NCBI GenBank assembly: GCA_034002865.1
Contig: JAVEZR010000018.1
Location: 1 to 15,080 of the forward strand
Direction of reading: 5' to 3'
Origin: UBA5209 sp034002865
GTDB lineage: Bacteria; Patescibacteriota; Dojkabacteria; SC72
Length of the DNA: 15,080 nucleotides
Shown here one piece after another: positions 12,819 through 15,080 of the stretch. Numbering within the stretch: position 1 is the first letter of the stretch; each line of letters starts with the position of its first letter. A program made the position numbers and the translations under genes. The notes beneath the pieces were generated by a model that was not told the origin of the DNA, searched no databases, and was given only the letters and a program-made list of their open reading frames with translations.

Positions 12819-14127
12819 GAGAGTAAGTAAAAGGAGGTTAAAGATAGATATCTTTCTATTAATACCAATCCTTCTTATATCATTAATAGGTATTGTAGCT
12901 TTACTTTCTACTACAATTACAATAGATGGAAGCTTTGGAGATACCTCTATTATTACTAAGCAGTTGATCTTTTTAGCCTCAGGCTTTATTCTTTTCTTCC
13001 TTTTCTCTTTCCTTGATATATCAATATTGCGCATGTGGCAGATTGTACTACCTATATATCTAGTAACTGTAGCTCTTTTGATATTGGTACTAATCTTTGG
13101 TCCTGTTGTGAATAACGTTCAACGTTGGTTAGTGGTAGGTGGTATTCAAATACAGCCATCTGAGATAGCTAAGGTTACGGTTATACTAACAACTGCTACA
13201 GTACTCTCATATAAGGATAGGTACAATGAGTGGTTGCTCTTCTTTGTTTCTCTACTTCTTACGCTACCTATGGTAATTCTCATATATATGCAACCTAGTG
13301 GTAGTATGTCAATATTAACCCTGTCTATATGGTTCCTTGTTGCCTTCACAGGATTAAATAATCAGTTAAGAAACAGTGTAATTCTACTTATCATAGGGTT
13401 AATTACCTCAGCATTTCTCTTTATAACTGTTACAGGCAATTGGTATTACATTCTTCTTTCTGTAGTAGGATTAATATTCGCACTTTTTGCTTTTAACTAC
13501 AGAGATACATGGAAGATCTTTGTAATAGGGGCACTTGTAGTTAGTATACTCTTAGGATCTTTCTCGACCATTCTTTACAGCAATATTTTAAAGGAGTATC
13601 AAAGGGGAAGGATAGAGACCTTTATTAATCCTACCCAAGATACACAGGATCTAGGGTTTAATGTTAATCAGGCTAGGATAGCGATAGGGTCAGGGCAGAT
13701 ATTTGGTAAGGGTTTTGGTAATGGTACACAGAGTAAGAGAAACTTTCTTCCTGAGCATCAAACAGATTTCATATTCGCATCATTTGCAGAGGAGTTTGGC
13801 TTAGTAGGATCTCTTTTCTTACTTGCTATGTTTGGCATTATCATAATCAAAGGGTTGATTGCATCTATTAATAATGTAAATAATCCATTCTTCGCTATGC
13901 TTTTAGTAGGTATAACTATGAAAATACTTCTTGAGGTATTTATAAATATAGGTACAAATACAGGCACTATACCTGCTACTGGTATTCCTCTACCATTAGT
14001 TAGTGCTGGTGGAAGTATTACTGTAATGACTCTCTTCTCTTTAGGCTTAATTCAAAGTATAATGAACGTTAGCCAAAAGGATAAGAATAAGGGTAAGATA
14101 ATTGACAATTATGAATTTATAAATTAA
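12808..14127 (+). CDS. SEDS family peptidoglycan polymerase (FtsW/RodA)
   Basis: SEDS proteins polymerise lipid II into glycan strands with a class B PBP partner. The 439-residue product has about ten membrane helices and the family motifs: NNVQRWLVVGGIQIQPSEIAK (102-122), YQRGRIETFINPTQD (264-278, holding the conserved essential aspartate D278), FNVNQARIAIGSG (284-296), the extracellular LPEHQTDFIFASFAEEFG (314-331) and TGIPLPLVSAGGS (391-403). The first family loop, usually QPDLGT, reads QPSGSMS (162-168). The motifs look slightly nearer to RodA, while the location after ftsZ suggests FtsW, so no symbol is given. An in-frame TTG at 12793 would add five residues; the ATG at 12808 was preferred, overlapping the DUF167 gene by 11 bases. 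No PBP gene lies in the window. Confidence 0.93.
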   Translation: MKIERVSKRRLKIDIFLLIPILLISLIGIVALLSTTITIDGSFGDTSIITKQLIFLASGFILFFLFSFLDISILRMWQIVLPIYLVTVALLILVLIFGPVVNNVQRWLVVGGIQIQPSEIAKVTVILTTATVLSYKDRYNEWLLFFVSLLLTLPMVILIYMQPSGSMSILTLSIWFLVAFTGLNNQLRNSVILLIIGLITSAFLFITVTGNWYYILLSVVGLIFALFAFNYRDTWKIFVIGALVVSILLGSFSTILYSNILKEYQRGRIETFINPTQDTQDLGFNVNQARIAIGSGQIFGKGFGNGTQSKRNFLPEHQTDFIFASFAEEFGLVGSLFLLAMFGIIIIKGLIASINNVNNPFFAMLLVGITMKILLEVFINIGTNTGTIPATGIPLPLVSAGGSITVMTLFSLGLIQSIMNVSQKDKNKGKIIDNYEFIN

Positions 14128-14130
14128 AAT
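14102..14130 (+). promoter_or_regulatory. Near-consensus promoter of rplU, near-leaderless
   Basis: A perfect -35 TTGACA (14102-14107), exactly 17 bases and TAAAAT (14125-14130) form the best promoter in the window. It lies inside the end of the SEDS gene, whose TAA stop (14125-14127) is part of the -10 box. The rplU ATG follows after 9 bases, so the expected mRNA start (about 14137, G) leaves a leader of about 3 bases (GTT), the same as at the cohesin-like gene. Confidence 0.75.
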
Positions 14131-14139
14131 CCACTCGTT

Positions 14140-14472
14140 ATGGTTAAATCTGAAGAAATAAAAAAGTTTGCAATAATAAAGCTCGCAGGAGTTCAACTCA
14201 AGGTATATGAGGGTAAAGAGTATGAAGTTAATAAACTAGATGGTGCTAAAGGAGACACACTTGAGATAAAGGATGTTCTGCTTGTTCAGAAGGGAGATGA
14301 TACAAAAGTAGGTACTCCACTTGTAGATGGTGCTAAGGTCGTATTAGAGATTACCTCACAGAAGAAGGATGACAAGGTAAGGGTATTCAAGTTTAAAGCT
14401 AAATCTAGATATAGAAGGACTCAAGGACACAGGGCTCTGATTACAAGAGTAGCTGTTAAGTCTATTGATTAA
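14140..14472 (+). CDS. rplU: Large ribosomal subunit protein bL21
   Basis: bL21 is a 23S rRNA-binding protein of the 50S subunit. The 110-residue product fits the family end to end: FAIIKLAGVQLKVYEGKEYEV (10-30, where most members have GGKQYKV), a VLLV strand (46-49), KVGTPLVDGAKVVLEI (56-71) and the basic C-terminal part with VFKFKAKSRYRRTQGHR (82-98), including the conserved GHR. About nine residues precede the usual start (MYAII). The ATG at 14140 agrees with the promoter spacing. In most bacteria rplU is followed by rpmA (bL27), but here a methyltransferase gene begins one base after the stop. Confidence 0.96.
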   Translation: MVKSEEIKKFAIIKLAGVQLKVYEGKEYEVNKLDGAKGDTLEIKDVLLVQKGDDTKVGTPLVDGAKVVLEITSQKKDDKVRVFKFKAKSRYRRTQGHRALITRVAVKSID

Positions 14473-14473
14473 G

Positions 14474-15080
14474 ATGCGATATTTTTTTCAATCAGGAATA
14501 TTTGTAGATCTCTCACAAGCAGAGCTTATTTCTGTTTTTCAGTCATTTGGTATATCAAGGGATAGTATAAAGAGTGTTGGAGATGGTATGTTTCTTGTAG
14601 AGAGTAATACATTAAAAGAGGAGGTTTTGAGTAAGATATTTCCTAGATTAGGTGGCTTTATTAGATACGGTCAAGTTATTGATAATCTAGATACCTTCCT
14701 CCCACTGTACTCAGAGCATAAGAAGGTTACCTTCGGTGTTTCATATCTTAACAGTAAAGATATTGATATAAAGAGTATCCAAAAGCTTTCTAATGAGATT
14801 AAGAGATATTTTAAAGCTGTTGATATTCACTCTAGGTTCGTTATTCCAAAGAAAGCTGAGTTAAATGAAGCACAGCTTAGAAATAATAATATATTAGAAG
14901 AGGGGTTTGAGTTCTGTATATTTAATAGCTCTGCCGGTTTGATGTACGGTAAGACATTAGCTATACAGGATGTAGAGGGGTTTGTGAAAAGAGATTTAGA
15001 GAAGCCCTTCTCTAACTATGATATGGGTGTGTTACCTCAGAAGTTAGCGAGGATAATGTGTAATTTAACAGGGCTAAAAG
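14474..15080 (+). CDS. TRM11-like (THUMP/RNA methylase type) methyltransferase, partial
   Basis: The gene starts one base after the rplU stop and runs off the window after 202 residues. The N-terminal part resembles TRM11/Trm-G10 enzymes, which methylate tRNA guanosine 10: SGIFVDLSQAELISVFQ (7-23) at the start, a THUMP-like region to about 155, and then the linker AIQDVEGFVKRDLEKPFSNYD (163-183) followed by MGVLPQKLARIMCNL (184-198). That last block usually comes directly before the SAM-binding motif, so the catalytic NPPY/DPPY motif must lie beyond the edge. Such genes are common in Patescibacteria and are often labelled DNA methyltransferase. The rRNA or tRNA target cannot be told from this part. 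No ribosome binding site is visible, so translation may be coupled to rplU. Confidence 0.75.
   Translation, partial: MRYFFQSGIFVDLSQAELISVFQSFGISRDSIKSVGDGMFLVESNTLKEEVLSKIFPRLGGFIRYGQVIDNLDTFLPLYSEHKKVTFGVSYLNSKDIDIKSIQKLSNEIKRYFKAVDIHSRFVIPKKAELNEAQLRNNNILEEGFEFCIFNSSAGLMYGKTLAIQDVEGFVKRDLEKPFSNYDMGVLPQKLARIMCNLTGLK

Noticed and set aside
12832..12837. A perfect AGGAGG Shine-Dalgarno-like sequence
   Set aside because: It encodes two arginines in frame in the SEDS gene and no start codon follows at a usable distance.
1..15080. GAGAG words pointing in one direction in each block, as if a polar chromosome motif
   Set aside because: The direction follows the coding strand of each gene (GAGAG in plus genes, CTCTC in minus genes), so purine-rich codon use explains it better than a replication-polarised motif.

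Overview
The window is gene-dense, AT-rich bacterial chromosome with no insertion sequence, prophage or CRISPR array and no gene-free stretch longer than about 140 bases. Short spacers, overlapping genes, compact proteins, AGA/ATA-rich codon use and small division proteins with coiled or charged extensions suggest a member of the Patescibacteria (CPR). The lineage is an inference. A complete class I release factor 2 and a TGA-terminated gene (12591-12818) argue against the CPR clades that read UGA as glycine.

Layout. Positions 3890 down to 1 (minus strand) carry prfB, ftsE, ftsX and a partial EnvC-like coiled-coil gene that starts directly after the ftsX stop. This is the FtsEX module that controls peptidoglycan hydrolysis at division. 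Divergent from it is gpmI (3937-5589), a glycolytic phosphoglycerate mutase, whose stop codon overlaps that of the convergent uppP (5586-6350, minus), the undecaprenyl-diphosphate phosphatase. From 6398 a secreted, membrane-anchored cohesin-like protein overlaps a GT4-type glycosyltransferase gene. tRNA-Phe(GAA) and tRNA-Gly(GCC) follow in tandem with their own promoter candidate. A DedA-family membrane protein (minus) comes next.

The second division cluster runs on the plus strand from 9092: an FtsQ/DivIB-like POTRA protein, a 139-base regulatory spacer, ftsA, ftsZ, a DUF167 gene and a SEDS-family (FtsW/RodA) polymerase. After that come rplU, under an almost consensus promoter buried in the end of the SEDS gene, and the start of a TRM11-like methyltransferase gene that runs off the window.

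Together the genes cover much of a division and envelope programme: FtsZ ring and FtsA anchor, FtsQ scaffold, SEDS glycan polymerase, FtsEX/EnvC hydrolase control and lipid-carrier recycling by UppP. The most unusual signals are the possibly rearranged LytM domain in the EnvC-like protein, a long C-terminal extension on FtsE, an FtsQ with four extracytoplasmic cysteines, a cohesin protein coupled to a glycosyltransferase, repeated TTGAC elements before ftsA, and -10 boxes followed 2-4 bases later by ACT. Several of these promoters would give nearly leaderless mRNAs, and a 10-base leader word is shared by ftsE and ftsA.
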